Shown: positions 37,201 to 49,205 of the stretch, in pieces
Position numbering within the stretch: the first letter of the stretch is position 1
Layout: each line of letters starts with the position of its first letter
DNA from: Alitta virens
Lineage: Eukaryota; Annelida; Polychaeta; Phyllodocida; Nereididae
Direction of reading: 5' to 3'
DNA length: 64,000 nt
Assembly (NCBI GenBank): GCA_932294295.1
Contig: OW028584.1
Location: 25,777,638-25,841,637, forward strand
Notes under the pieces: generated by a model
Databases searched by the model: none
The model's input: the letters and a program-made list of their open reading frames with translations, nothing else
Told to the model about the DNA's origin: nothing
Position numbers and translations under genes: made by a program

Positions 37201-37590
37201 GATTAGCGATTCAAGCCAAACGAGTTACAGACTCACAGTATCCGCCTTTACCCAATTTAGCCAGTAAAAACAGTAAAATCTAAAACACATTGTCTGTTTT
37301 ATTTTTACCAATTTTTTACCAATAACTGAGACATGAATACTTGCAGTTATGTCCATGTGTATATAATTAATTGCATTTACAGAATCTACATTGTGTGTTT
37401 GTGTGAAATTAGGGCTTTACATCCTGTATTTCTGCACCAGTTGGGCTAATTAGGACAGGCAGAGACCATGGCAATGAGACGAAGGATGAAATACAGAATC
37501 TACATAACAAATAATTTGTTTAACAATAATGCACTTACCTGAGTATTGCAAACTAAGAGATACTATGAGAAACAAGAATATTCCCTGCAT
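34295..37590 (-). CDS. Secreted kringle protein, copy B (five exons)
   Basis: Exons: 37,539-37,590; 36,458-36,575; 36,114-36,232; 34,841-35,089; 34,295-34,692. Structure, phases and domain order match copy A; exon 3 is one codon shorter, giving 311 residues. The signal peptide is identical. The kringle is intact (CQKWSLQHPH, FCRNPDYYNLGVWCY, RWENCDVQYC). Exons 4 and 5 differ from A by few residues, so the duplication is recent or kept similar by conversion. Intron 1 differs: it is shorter and holds a SINE fragment (37,392-37,491) absent from A. Function is unknown beyond a likely extracellular binding role. No frame break is seen. Confidence 0.85.
35473..35573. repeat. Foldback in the kringle intron (unit B)
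   Basis: Same GGAGGGAGTTAACT inverted repeat as in unit A. Confidence 0.65.
37392..37491 (-). mobile_element. SINE tail insertion with 14-bp target duplication
   Basis: Reverse-oriented SINE tail flanked by TACAGAATCTACAT at 37,378-37,391 and 37,492-37,505. Unit A lacks it at the equivalent point, so it inserted after the duplication. Confidence 0.9.
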
Positions 37591-37747
37591 TGTGGTTGAA
37601 GAGTTCAGCTCGAAATGTCACAAGATTTACTAGACAAACAAAATCACTATTTCATAATTTTATTACCAGCAATATTGACTATGTGCGTTGAGCACTGTAG
37701 GCTTAATGGCATTACTTTGTGTTATTTGTTCACAGAGGCGTCAACTT

Positions 37748-39350
37748 TTTATGTACAGCCTAAATAATATATTGACATCTTGTCACTATCGCCATTACTG
37801 ATATTTACTGTAGCTTGCATACATTTTAAAGACAAAATGTCACTCATAATTGAGTAGTTAATACAATTGTCATAAAATGTGCCAAATAAGAGGCATCACC
37901 CAGCTAGGTAAAGCTAAATAAGACTTATGCTCTTGGGTGGTCTTTTCGACACTCTTTTAACAAGAGATTATATGTTTCAGATAAATGATTGTTTCACTGG
38001 TATCCATCCAAGATTTTGTTTTAAAATCAGCCAAAATATTGTTTGTTCTCAGACTTTGAATGTATAACCTAAGGATAAAAAAAATCTGAAGAGTGTGGCT
38101 GCAGTTGAAGTCCATTTTGAATATAGTATGAATAGGGTATGTTCAACTTAAAACATGGGCTGCTGCAGCAACATACAAGTAAGGCAGACCCCTTGGGGAG
38201 ATTTGAGATATTTCATTAAATTTCTCGCACAAGAAACAAAAGTGTAGGTTGATACTCAGTGACATAGCCTGATATATAATACAACACAACTTTGGAGTTC
38301 TGTGATGTTCAGCAAAACATGGATATTTTTTTAATTCATCTTCCAGTGAGGCAGTATTTTTGTGACCTTAAAATTGTCCAAATACAACCAAATTGACTAG
38401 TTTATTTGTCTTGATTCGCGCTATTTTCTGATTGATTAGTGAATACAAAAGAAATTAATCATGCACAAAAGATCTATTGTAGGCCTAATTGGATTTTATT
38501 TACCTGTGCTCAAAGTGCAATGCATGGATCAATCAGTGCAGTTTTAAAAGTGGCCACAGTCAAGTATGGATCTACAAAATGGTATGGACACCAAATGACA
38601 GAAACTATCCAGCTCTAGAAGTGAGTGGAAAAATAAAGAATAGGTCTATGACTTGTGGTTGCTGAGATGGTTTTGACAATGTACAAAATTAGGTATAAAC
38701 AATTAACGATTCAAGCTATACAAGTTACAGACTCACAGTATCCGCCTTTACCCAATTTAGCCAGTAAAAACAGTAAAATCTAAAACACATTGTCTGTTTT
38801 ATTTTTACCAATTTTTTACCAATAACTGTTGAGACATGCATACTTGCAGTTATGTCCATGTGTATATAAATAATTTGTTTAACAATATGTACTCACCTGA
38901 GTATTGCAAACTAAGAGATACTATAACATTTGGTAAGTCCTTGACACTAAAATTCAGTAAGGAAAAACAGGCATCTATTACATTGAAATATGATCTTGAC
39001 ACAAATTCAATGTCACATTGAACTATGATTAATATTTCCATTTAAAGAAATTTGCAAACCAGAATCTGCTGCCCTTTTCGACCTTACACTTGGATTTCAG
39101 GGTCAAATTTTAGGTGCCAAATTGAAGAAACCCCACTGGATTTTAATGAAATATGTGATATTTTTAACTTTTTATGTACATCATCATTTAACTTTTTATA
39201 ATTATGTTTTTATACCCACTTGAATCTTAACTATTACCTCATGTAAATATATTGTATATACTAAGTATATAATTATGTACTTCTAAGATATAAAATCTAT
39301 TATTATTTGGTATTAGGATATTATTAGTATATATTTGACTAATCGATTTC
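37748..39350. repeat. Partial extra copy of kringle intron 1 and exon 1
   Basis: The stretch repeats 25,710-27,600, including a second, damaged signal exon at about 38,897-38,930. There the start region of the exon is replaced by unrelated sequence, although the donor-side part is kept. It cannot supply a signal peptide. Confidence 0.7.
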
Positions 39351-39351
39351 A

Positions 39352-39486
39352 TGTAAGTAGGTAAGTAAGTAAGTAAGTAAGTAATAAGCAAGTAAGTAAG
39401 TAAGTCAATTTCATGTAAGTAGGTAAGTAGGTAAGTAAGTAAGTAATAAGCAAGTAAGTAAGTAAGTCAGTCAGTCAGTCAGTCGA

Positions 39487-39525
<39 letters not shown>

Positions 39526-39530
39526 TAATG
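39352..39530 (+). repeat. (TAAG)n with (TCAG)n microsatellite
   Basis: Expanded counterpart of 27,688-27,775 with internal duplication of a 60-bp block. Confidence 0.9.
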
Positions 39531-39619
39531 ATTTTTATTAGACCACAATATTCATACATGTGTTCTTCAACATATGCAGAATGCTAATTGAATTAACATT
39601 ATGTGAATTTTACATCCCA

Positions 39620-39691
39620 GACGTCACGTGAATCCAGGACTCCCATTGGGAGTCTGCTTAGCCAATGAGAGTCCTAGATTCACGTGACGTC
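39620..39691. repeat. 72-bp palindrome with CRE, E-box and CCAAT motifs
   Basis: Arms of about 23 bp pair almost perfectly (GACGTCACGTGAATC against GATTCACGTGACGTC). Each arm has CACGTG, the right one a perfect TGACGTCA, and an ATTGG/CCAAT pair lies inside. This could be a foldback element or a bidirectional regulatory site. Confidence 0.65.
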
Positions 39692-39874
39692 ATCAGGAGT
39701 TTGTAGGTTCTTCTCCATGTGCACTTCTCTCCATCTATAGGAACTTGGAATATATAAAAATCTAACATTTATAGCCATGAATCATTAATGATGTGAGATT
39801 TATAGGAGTAAAACAAATGTTATTGCATCAGAGGAATATCAGGTCGCCTCTCCATGCAATGGACATCATACAAT

Positions 39875-39962
39875 TGCAATATGTGTCTTTATGGATCCCA
39901 GACAACTGATATTCGCCTCGTGCAATATCAGTTGTCGAGGTTCCATAAAAACACATATTGCA
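39875..39962. repeat. 88-bp foldback
   Basis: Arms of nearly 40 bp: TGCAATATGTGT at the left, ACACATATTGCA at the right, with CAACTGATATT and AATATCAGTTG inside. The loop is only a few bases. Confidence 0.7.
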
Positions 39963-40618
39963 CAAGACAATGTGCAGTAATTGTTATATTATGTGGCCTT
40001 TCATATTTCACAAGAAAAGGGCCGGCTATCAACTTTAATTTTCAATGAAACAAATAAATTGTTTTAATGAAAGAGGTTGTTTACCTAATGAACACACTAA
40101 GAGTGTAATTTTCCTTTATACACTTAAGTACCAAGGATTTTGGCTAGCCATATGTCATATTGACATTAATCAAACTTAATTGCAACACAATTTATATCTT
40201 GCACTGAAAACCAGACATTGTAATTCATAAGGAGCAAAAACACAACACTGTCAGTTAAGCATGCATGGTTCGATGCTCAACACTGACAACATGCATGATT
40301 GCAATAACTTATCTATTATTTACACTTATGGACTTTAATAACTCATAGGTAAAACATGTACAAACATCAATGACTTCACATACAACATCATAAAATAACA
40401 ATACCCTCCCACTCACTTATTACAACAATTTAACAATCAATAGCTTTCTGTTTCTGTTAAGTTTTTGCCTGTGTTTCTGACATATATAATTTGTACAAGT
40501 TCACTGCCTCCTGTCCACCATGTGGATTGATATGTGATCAATTTCTGAACAACTAGAACGGATGCGAAAACAAAATATATCTCATTCTGCTAATTTTACT
40601 GATTTACTTTTTTTCATA

Positions 40619-42271
40619 CAGTATACTGCATAAGTGAGTACACACCCCTTGCAAGGTGGGTTATTCAGCCTCAGCTCACAAAATATTAGAAATACAGGGA
40701 ATTTGCTGCAACAAAATCTTTGTCTGAAAACATATAACTGTTTCGCAAAGAATGATCACAATTGCTTATATCAACAGTTCATATTATGTAATAGTTTATA
40801 ATACAGTCAGTGCAAAACTGAGTACACACCAAAAATAACAATTTATCATGTTGCTATTTAACCAGATTAAAGTTTACAGTTTATCAAATACTTAATAAGA
40901 GATGTTTGATGAAGCGTTCCACCCAATTAATCTGAATTAAGAGACCTTTAAGTTGTATAATAGGTCAAATTACCTTAAACAGTCATCTTCAAAGTGATAT
41001 GACAACAATGGCACCACATGGGACTGAGATTTCTTGTCAAATAAGGAAAAGAATAGTCACACTGCATAAGAAAGGGCACAGTTACCAGAAAATAAGCAAT
41101 GCTTTGGAAATAAGCCGAAACACAGTGGCTAAAGTGATTCAGAGATTCAAGAAAAATGGAGAGGTGCTAAACATGAAGCGGTCAGGTCGTCCCAGGAAGT
41201 TGACTCCAAGGGATGAGCGACATCTGGGGAGATCCTTGGAAAAAAACAGAAAAGCAAGTACTGTGGAGCTTGCAAAAGCTCTTGAAAGTCAAGTTGGGGT
41301 GACTGTGTCCACTGATATGATAAGGCGCACAGTGCATAGAATGGGACTGTATGGCTACCGACCTCGAAGGAAGCCCTTGCTCCAGCCAAGACACAAGCAG
41401 GATCGCATGGCTTTTGCTACAACAAACCAGAGCAAGGATGTAAACTTTTGGAATAAAGTCCTGTGGTCTGATGAGACCAAAATCAACCGGTTTGGGTCTG
41501 ATGGCATCCAGTGGGTTTGGAGATGTCCAGGTGATGAGTACAATGAAAAGTGCATGGTACCCACAGTGAAGCACGGTGGTGGCAGTGTCCTCTTATGGGG
41601 TTGTATGAGCTCTGCAGGTGTTGGAGAACTCCATTTCATTGATGGCATTATGGATTCTAATATGTATTGCCATATTCTCCAGGAAAAGATGCTACCTTCC
41701 CTCCATGCCCTTGGTCGTGGGGCCATATTTCAACAAGACAATGACCCAAAACATACTTTAAAGTTCACCACTGAGTTCCTGACAAAACACAAGGTGAAGA
41801 AACTGGATTGGCCTAGCATGTCTCCAGATCTGAACCCAATAGAGCACCTGTGGGGTGTTTTGAAAAGGAAAGTGGAGCAACACAGGCCCAAAAGTATCAA
41901 TGCCTTGAAAGAGGTCATCCTTGAAGAATGGAGGAAAATTGATGCTTCAGTATGCCTTGAACTTGTCCATTCAATGCCTAGGAGGATTGATGCAGTGCTG
42001 AGAAACAAGGGTGGACACACTAAATACTAAGACACTATACTTACCTTTACATTATGTTACTGTGTACTCATTTTTGCTTTGTCTTTATTTTAAACCATTT
42101 ATATAATATGAACTGTTGATCTAACCAATTGTGATTATAATTTGTGAAATGGTTTTTTGTTGTTAGATAAAGATTTTGTTGCAGCAAATTCCTTGTATCT
42201 CTTATATTTTCTGAGCTGAGGCTGAAAAACCAACCTTGCAAGAGGTGTGTACTCACTTATGCAGTATACTG
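40619..42271 (+). mobile_element. Complete Tc1/mariner transposon
   Basis: The ends are identical inverted repeats starting CAGTATACTGCATAAGTGAG for at least 28 bp, continuing imperfectly for about 200 bp. A second GAGTACACA motif lies inside each arm (about 40,822 and 42,062), so the ends are of the IR/DR type. TA flanks both sides (40,617-40,618 and 42,272-42,273). The paralogous site at about 28,907 has a single TA, which proves precise insertion. It carries one intact transposase. Confidence 0.96.
40999..42030 (+). CDS. Tc1 transposase (DD34E)
   Basis: An intact 343-residue transposase that binds the inverted repeats and cuts and pastes the element into TA sites. Residues about 10-115 form the paired-like double helix-turn-helix region, with a GRPRK linker (63-67). 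The catalytic triad is Asp158 (WSDET), Asp247 (QQDND) and Glu282 (NPIEHLWG), with 34 residues between the last two, the Tc1 signature. No stop or frameshift interrupts it. The ATG at 40,999 is followed by a second ATG three codons later. Intact frame and near-identical ends suggest recent activity, but mobility cannot be shown here. Confidence 0.96.
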   Translation: MTTMAPHGTEISCQIRKRIVTLHKKGHSYQKISNALEISRNTVAKVIQRFKKNGEVLNMKRSGRPRKLTPRDERHLGRSLEKNRKASTVELAKALESQVGVTVSTDMIRRTVHRMGLYGYRPRRKPLLQPRHKQDRMAFATTNQSKDVNFWNKVLWSDETKINRFGSDGIQWVWRCPGDEYNEKCMVPTVKHGGGSVLLWGCMSSAGVGELHFIDGIMDSNMYCHILQEKMLPSLHALGRGAIFQQDNDPKHTLKFTTEFLTKHKVKKLDWPSMSPDLNPIEHLWGVLKRKVEQHRPKSINALKEVILEEWRKIDASVCLELVHSMPRRIDAVLRNKGGHTKY

Positions 42272-43398
42272 TAGATAGACCAGTTTCTGACAAAAATTAA
42301 GTTTCAACAAAATGCTTCTATTCAGTGTTAGAACAGAATTAAACACTCCATATCACATTGTTTCAATGCCATCCGAATATTGTAAAGCCATTTTGTTGAA
42401 TAGCAGCTTCCTATGGTCTAGCAAACTGTAGCTAATATCGATGATAAAATTCAATATTTTCCGACAAATTCTATGGAAATATACAGGGACACACCATATT
42501 TAAACAAAAATTCAAGTTGTATGACTGCGACTGTTAACTGCAAAACTATAAAATACTTTTTGCAATGGTTTGACAACTCTTGGTACCATTGCCATAAAAT
42601 TGAACAAAGTCACTTAGTCTAGCTATAATTCTGATTCACTTAACTTGGTTTTTCGCATTCATCATAAATTGGCTTGTACCTGAAGTACACATTTACTGAT
42701 CCCACACAGTTTTGTCAAGTTGAAACACAAACGTTGGTGCTCATGCATAATATTGGCAGTTTTTAATAAGGCTGTATTCACTTGTGCATGATACCAGATT
42801 TATCACAAAAGAGACATCAATAATTCAGACTCATATCGTGGTCATACTTGCATATAATGCAATAAGCTGAAGTAATTTGTCAGAAAGTGCCTGCAGGTTG
42901 AAACTGTTAACTGTCTCACGAAAGAAAAATTATAAATTTTAACTAAATTACTAAAGATGTGGTAATCAATGAATCAGTAGATATGTGTTTCAAATACACT
43001 GTTATGAAATAATAAAAAGTGTACTAAAAATTGTCCTAGACTTTCTCTCATTTAAGCTTGATGCATGGCTCCAGTGGGTTTTGAACCTACAACTTACCTA
43101 CCTAGTACCCTACCAGTCTTACAACCTACCGTAAACTCCTATCACCTGAGCAACTTTGCCACCTAACCTAGCCATATGGGTTTCATGATGACTTGTCTTG
43201 GTATGATGATGGAAACATATAATGATAGCAAAGCTGCCCCTTTTCAAGTGGTGCCCTCTTGTGTTGAACCTTGGCCTATAGCCTGAATTCCATTTGGTGT
43301 TAATAAATAAAGTCCCAAACACAGGATGTCACTCAGTTTGCAGTCTTTTGATGGAGAATAAATGCTTCTGATAGTTATCATTATCTCATAAAACTCAC

Positions 43399-43416
43399 CC
43401 CCCCCCCCCCCCCCCG
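43399..43416. repeat. Poly(C) tract
   Basis: Run of C near the inverted tRNA-like segments. Confidence 0.9.
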
Positions 43417-44523
43417 CAAAGGACTTGAACCCACAACCTCTGCATCGAAAGGCGTCACTGAACTCTCCAGCTCTTGCTCATTGCTCTGTACACGAACTAT
43501 CTGAACCTGCTCAGCAGTATTGAACTACTACAACTGATTACTGTCATAATTTATCTTAAATCAAACATAACACTTCAACTGCATTATGCCAAAATGAAGT
43601 GGAGAATGTTCCAGCTGGGATTAGAACCTAAGTCATTTGACATAGGAAGCTGGCATGCTTACACAAAGGCAATGGTCAGTGAAAATATCTTTACTACTAA
43701 TGCTAATCTGACTCAAAAATGCAATGTTTGTTTCGAGTTAATAGATAATTTAAAACTTCAATTTGAGACAGGTTATGTACTTGAGCTAAAAGCTATCACA
43801 ACAAAAAGCTACTTATTAATTAATCAAAATTATTCATATGAGCAACATCAGTTACATTTTTTTTTTATATCAAACATATCTGATATAACACAGCCATTTG
43901 AGTTGTTTTAAGACAAAACTGAAGAGATGTCTGTTGATCTAAACTTTTAAGGCTTCAAAACTCAATTGTACATCAGTTGCTGGTTCAGCTCCATATATTT
44001 GTTATCTCGCTCACAATGTTTTACAGTGTACCACCATTATAGTATTGGGGCATCTTTTTCCAAAAATAAAAGTGGCAATAAGTAATTCTGAAGTATTTCC
44101 AGTCCCAATTTTGACCTAAGTAGGTGAGACAACCCTCGCATGCAGCCTCATGATGAAGTTCCACCATCTTTGATATATTCGGACCTTTTTTCGGCAACAC
44201 CAGCAGCAGAAACAAGAATCTCAGAAAATGTTATTTAAAGTTAATCCTCCTGAAGTACAGAAGAGAAATCTGGAGTTGATAAACAGCGCCATCTCGTGCA
44301 TGGTGTTTACTGCGTTGCAACTAGTGCCTGGACACCTTGTAACCAAGGAATAATCCCAATCTTACTGAACTGTATGGCATAACTAAGAAAAAATTGGCAT
44401 TAAATGACAAGTTATCATAATTATGGAATTAATGTCTTAAATTAAACCATCCTAAGAAAGCCATCAAAATATGTATGCATGGCTAATAGAATTCTTAGGT
44501 TGACATGACAATTTCTGTTTCAG

Positions 44524-44726
44524 CTTTCAAAAGTCCGGTTAGACCTCGAGAACCCCTGGAAGTACAAGATAACTACTGCAACATAATATTCGACAATAGT
44601 AATTTCATTTATCAGTATCATATTCAAGTTTTATGTGCACAGAATTGCCATAACTGTCAAGCTTATCAAGTTAATGGAAAAATTGTTGGTCTTGGAAATT
44701 GGCCATTTTTACTGCCCCATTCATAA
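44524..44726 (+). pseudogene. Inverted copy of the exon-like relic
   Basis: Counterpart of 30,626-30,828 with an acceptor-like CTGTTTCAG and CAQNCHNCQAYQV. Its 3' end is replaced at the insertion junction. Confidence 0.4.
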
Positions 44727-44916
44727 AGACAATGAGAATGACAAAATCTCCATAGAATTTCAATAAACAAAGTGAAAAAAAACTACAACAATGAAAACAA
44801 CTAGAATGCACTTGGGATGTGCGGAGCTCTGCCCATAGCTGCAGAAGATTTAGATCCCGAATGGGATCGAAACCGCGACATTTCCCGCCACTTTCGCCGG
44901 GTAATTCTGTCGATTA

Positions 44917-45680
44917 CTAGTCAACTCACCGTCTCTGCCAACTCACCACCCGTTACGTGTGGTCAACTCACTGCTCTTTTTTAGAAAGTCACCGACGGTC
45001 GAGTTAACCCACCGACAGCCGAGTTAACTCACCGCCGCCCTCCCGTCGCTAATTGCAATCTCATAAGTGCACTCGCCGACGCCGCCGCTAATTACAATCT
45101 CCTGGGTGCTAATTAAAATCTCCTACATGCTAATTATAAACCTCACATAAAATTAAAGAATTAATGAAACCTAATTTTATATTATTTATATAGTAAAACT
45201 AAAAGAAATAAAAACCCCCAAGCTAAACTTGTTAAATTAATATTCCAAATATCCCTTGACCAAATATTTATTTATAGTCCCAAAATACCAAGTAAAAGTA
45301 AAGAAAAAAAACCCCCAAGGTAAACTTGTTTAATTGATTTATTCTATTATTCTAGTAAAAAAAAAAAAATTCCTTTTTAATTAATTTCATTATTTCTACC
45401 TTTCTACCTATTTGATTAATTTCATATAGTAAAAAAATAAATAAATAAATGGTTCAAAAATAAACCACTGATTTGGTGAACATAATCACACCCCACACCC
45501 CAAGTCAAGCCGAATGTATGACTTCGCGCACGAAAACGATACGACGCACAGAGATGTTATTATTATATATATAATAATAAAAAACAGGCAGTGACTTTAC
45601 TCCCAAAACGGTGAGTTGACTTCAGGCGGTGAGCGGTGAGTTGGCAGAGGCGGTGAGTTAACCTGATACCATTCTGTCAA
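44917..45680. repeat. Foldback element with AACTCACCG-rich arms
   Basis: Left arm words (GTCAACTCACCGTCTCTGCC, AACTCACCACC) reappear inverted in the right arm (GGCAGAGGCGGTGAGTTAAC, GGTGAGTTGAC). The middle is AT-rich. No protein is encoded. It is inserted in block b' and absent from block b. Confidence 0.6.
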
Positions 45681-46222
45681 CGCCCACCAGGGGCGCTGCA
45701 ATCGCTCCACCAGCGGGCTGCATTGTGGGCTACGTCCTTGATTCCCCAAATGGGAACTAAAATGGACGAGCAAGTGAGGAAACGAGTTGTATCGGACAAA
45801 ACTAAGTTGGAATGATTCAATAACACAGAAATGTAACGTTTGAATGACTTATCTGGAGAGGTGGGAGCCTTGAAGTGGTCAATGAGGCTGCATTGAGGCA
45901 GCTTGTGACTGGGCTTCCCCCGTTACGGGGATTCCCTTGATGACGTCATATGGACGTCTCGGGCAATGGCGAGAGCTGGGACAAAGTGGAGGGCAAAATG
46001 GGTGTAGAAAGTGGCTGTGCGTAGAATAATGGAGCCACGAAACACGCTGAACAGATAAAGGAACCTGTAAAAGGGGAATATGTAGCGTTAAACCACGGGA
46101 TGTAGCGGAAGACGCCATGTAAGTTGTGTTATCACAGACATACAGTTTTCCCCAAAGGCGACGTCATCTCGCGAGATCGATGTAATAACAAAACCTTTGC
46201 CCCTCTGGGGGCAGAGCTAATG
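45681..46222. other. GC-richer insert next to the foldback
   Basis: Also absent from block b. It has CGCCCACCAGGGGCGCTGC near 45,684, resembling a CTCF-type motif, and several CpGs. No supported gene. Confidence 0.4.
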
Positions 46223-46917
46223 ATGGCTGTGCATATTTCATTATAATCATTAATAATTTCAATCATAATAGAAGCACCAGCAGCGCATCATTAAAATGGT
46301 TAAGTGTTCGTCCGACAGGCAAGAGGGTGGGCGTTATACTTTAATTTCCAGAGCAGAACTCTAACACACATTTGTTTCTAGAGCTGAACTCTAGAACTAA
46401 TACACTTACCCTCCCGAAATTTTATACAGTAACACTCTATATGGCCTAGTGGTTGGTGCCTTGTGATAGCCACACTGACATATCTCAGCTATGTTTTACA
46501 AAAACAATAGTTGAAAAATATTATTTCTGGAGTGTGTGAGATAAACTGAAACAATTGCCACTTGGCCTACATAGGGTTCCAAGTCATTCTATTTTTTTAA
46601 CTCTTGAATTTCTTTATTTGTTCATTATATTCTTTTTAGTGTGAAATGATACAGTGTTATCGTGGATTATTACAAAGTCTGATAAAGTCTTCCTTTATTT
46701 TTGTAAAAAGTAAGGCCTGTATTAAGTCTTACTTTTGTCCACTTAGTCTTACATTGACTTATTTTGATGCAAATATATTTTGATATTAACATGCACATTG
46801 TAATATTCAGTAAACATGAATGAATAGAAATTATGAACTTTCTTTAAATACACAAGAACTGTGTATATTTCATTGCTTAGTAGCCAATACCCTGATTGTT
46901 CTTTGGACGATGAAACT

Positions 46918-47313
46918 GTGTTTCACTCCAATGATTCCATATATTTAGTATACAACTGTGCATAAGACATTTGACGGCCTCTCAGTAGCGATGCACATCG
47001 ACATCTGAGCGCGGTCACCCAGCTCTACTCAACAATAACAACATTACATGTAATGATTATGTACTACAAGCAAAATAAATTAATTGAATTAAATTATGGT
47101 TTCTAACTTGCCAATAATTTCTACTTGATATATTTTCCACCACAGCCATCTTCAAATAACACCCCTTAACTTTGTTTACCCATTATTCTGTGATAATTTT
47201 TATGATTTATTTTTTGTATTTTCTTCAAAAGCTTAAATTACAATGCATGGCAAAATAAATCTCAGGTTCTATATAGGTCAAATAAAGCGTATTAGAGGAC
47301 AAAATCATGTGGT
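46918..47313. other. 3' flank of kringle gene C
   Basis: Matches the flank of gene B from about 33,915. Confidence 0.6.
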
Positions 47314-48064
47314 CTATTGCAAAGTAAATGTCACTTCACAGAGACTAGCACTTTGGAAATTAGAGCTGATGACAATTCCATCGCATTTGTCATACAGGCA
47401 ATGACAGATAAAGCTGCATGCAGAGGTTGTATGTAACTTTGCGGAACATGACACAATACCCCCACATGTCAAACCACATTCCGTTTCTTCTCTTTCCAAG
47501 TTGAATCTTTCTGCAATCACGATATGAAGGCCGCATGAATCACAAACAGTTCCAGCCACAGTAACCGTGACAGTTTCTTGGCTTGGGATGTCGATTTCTG
47601 TGTAAAATGTTGTGACCATAGGACTTTCCACTGTGATGCAGGTCCAAGCATTGAAGTCTCTCAGCAGTTCCAGGTGGTTAGTTGGCGTTGAAAGCCAGTG
47701 ATGGGACACTATTCTGAAAGTTAAACGAAATTGCTGTTGAGAACATAGAGTATTGTCAGTAACTTTAGTAAACATGAATTCAAGAATTTTAAGATCTTAG
47801 TGCAAATTTTGATTTGTCAGTTTTGTCGAAAAACATAATAAAATTAGATTTTGCATGAGATAACATCAAGACAGGTAATTTCAGTTTTCTGCCGGCACAA
47901 TTCTCCTCCTGCAGGTTAATCCGAGAATCATTTAAATAGTTTTGCCTTAATAACACCATGTTGGGTTGTACCTTACACAACTGCAATGTGTCTTACACTG
48001 TTTTGCAGTTGGCATTCCAAATCACACACAACAACATTTCAACATAGGCCCCCGATGACTGAAG

Positions 48065-48480
48065 TTGAGCTGATATCGAGCCGAATTAACTGATCTAATC
48101 AACCGATCTAATTGACCGAATTAATCAACCTATCTAATCGACCAATCTAATTAACGATCTAATCAACTGAGTCTAGCAACTGATCTTATCAACCAGTCTA
48201 ATCGACTGATCTAATTAACGATCTAATCAACTGATCTAGCATGTCATCTGGATTGTGTAGGCCCTTGATGGCTGAGATCGTGCTGATATCGAACCAAAAT
48301 CATTCAGTCAACCGATCTAATCAACCGATCTAATCCACCGATCTAATCCACCGAACCTATCAGCCAATCTAAGCAATCGATCTAATCAACCAATTTATTT
48401 GACCAATCTAATCGACCGATCTAACCAACAGATCTAATCGACCGATCTAATCAAGCAATATAATCAACAAATCAACCATA
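48065..48480 (+). repeat. GATCTAATCAACC minisatellite
   Basis: Degenerate 12-13 bp units (GATCTAATCAACC, GATCTAATCGACC). The array lies in the intron between exons 4 and 5 of copy C and is absent from A and B. Confidence 0.85.
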
Positions 48481-49074
48481 TTATCTGGGTTGTAACTGAT
48501 TCTTACCTGGATGCAGAACAAGAAGATAGTCGGATGTCATCTGGTGAACTTTCCTCATCCAAGTTTCATCGTTTGGGAAAGAAGTGATCCAAAGTTCCCT
48601 GCATGTTTCATTCAGAAACTGAACTGTTTCAGAAGCATTCATCTTGCTTTGAAAAAGTTGCCCATTGTACTTAACAAGGAAGGCAGAAGGCATTGCTAGA
48701 AAATGCTGCTGGATTTCTGGCTGAGGAATGATCAAATTAGCTACAGCTGTACAACCTGAAAGTGGGAGAACATTTTACAAGTACAATTAAAGACACAACT
48801 ATAGCCTCTGCTACTGGCAATGGTGTTGATTAATTTGTCTAAAACTATTTGGGATCATTCTTATTCATATATTACATATAATTCATTATTATACAAGTCA
48901 TGTGGTCTGCAGCATGGATCCTTCCGTGCCTCCTATCTTCACCAAGGTGGCATCCCAATAGGGACAATTATGTTTGGGATGTCTCCGCCCAAGTACCATA
49001 TTTACTGTTTATGTTATTTATAATCTGCCATTTTGGGAAATAAATGATATTCTGAATCTGACTCTGCTAACATC

Positions 49075-49076
<2 letters not shown>

Positions 49077-49135
<59 letters not shown>

Positions 49136-49205
49136 CATTATATATATATATATATAAATCATAATATATACAAAAATCATTATATAAAAATCAATAATCA
49201 TTATA
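49077..49205. repeat. (TA)n with ATCATTATA interruptions
   Basis: Long TA run in an intron of copy C. Confidence 0.95.

Larger units (their letters stand above)
39605..42892 (+). repeat. Segmental duplication block a' (with Tc1)
   Basis: Copy of 28,080-29,640 interrupted by the Tc1 element and by a short unique piece at about 40,330-40,520. Confidence 0.8.
42893..46917 (-). repeat. Segmental duplication block b' (inverted)
   Basis: Reverse-complement match to about 29,935-32,500. The left junction follows AATTTGTCAGAAAGTG and the right junction is at about GGACGATGAA. A 1.5-kb insertion (about 44,697-46,222) interrupts it. Confidence 0.8.

Noticed and set aside
43474..43911. 145-codon plus-strand frame
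   Set aside because: It uses a non-ATG start, lies in the inverted tRNA-like/SINE area, and its counterpart in block b is not open.
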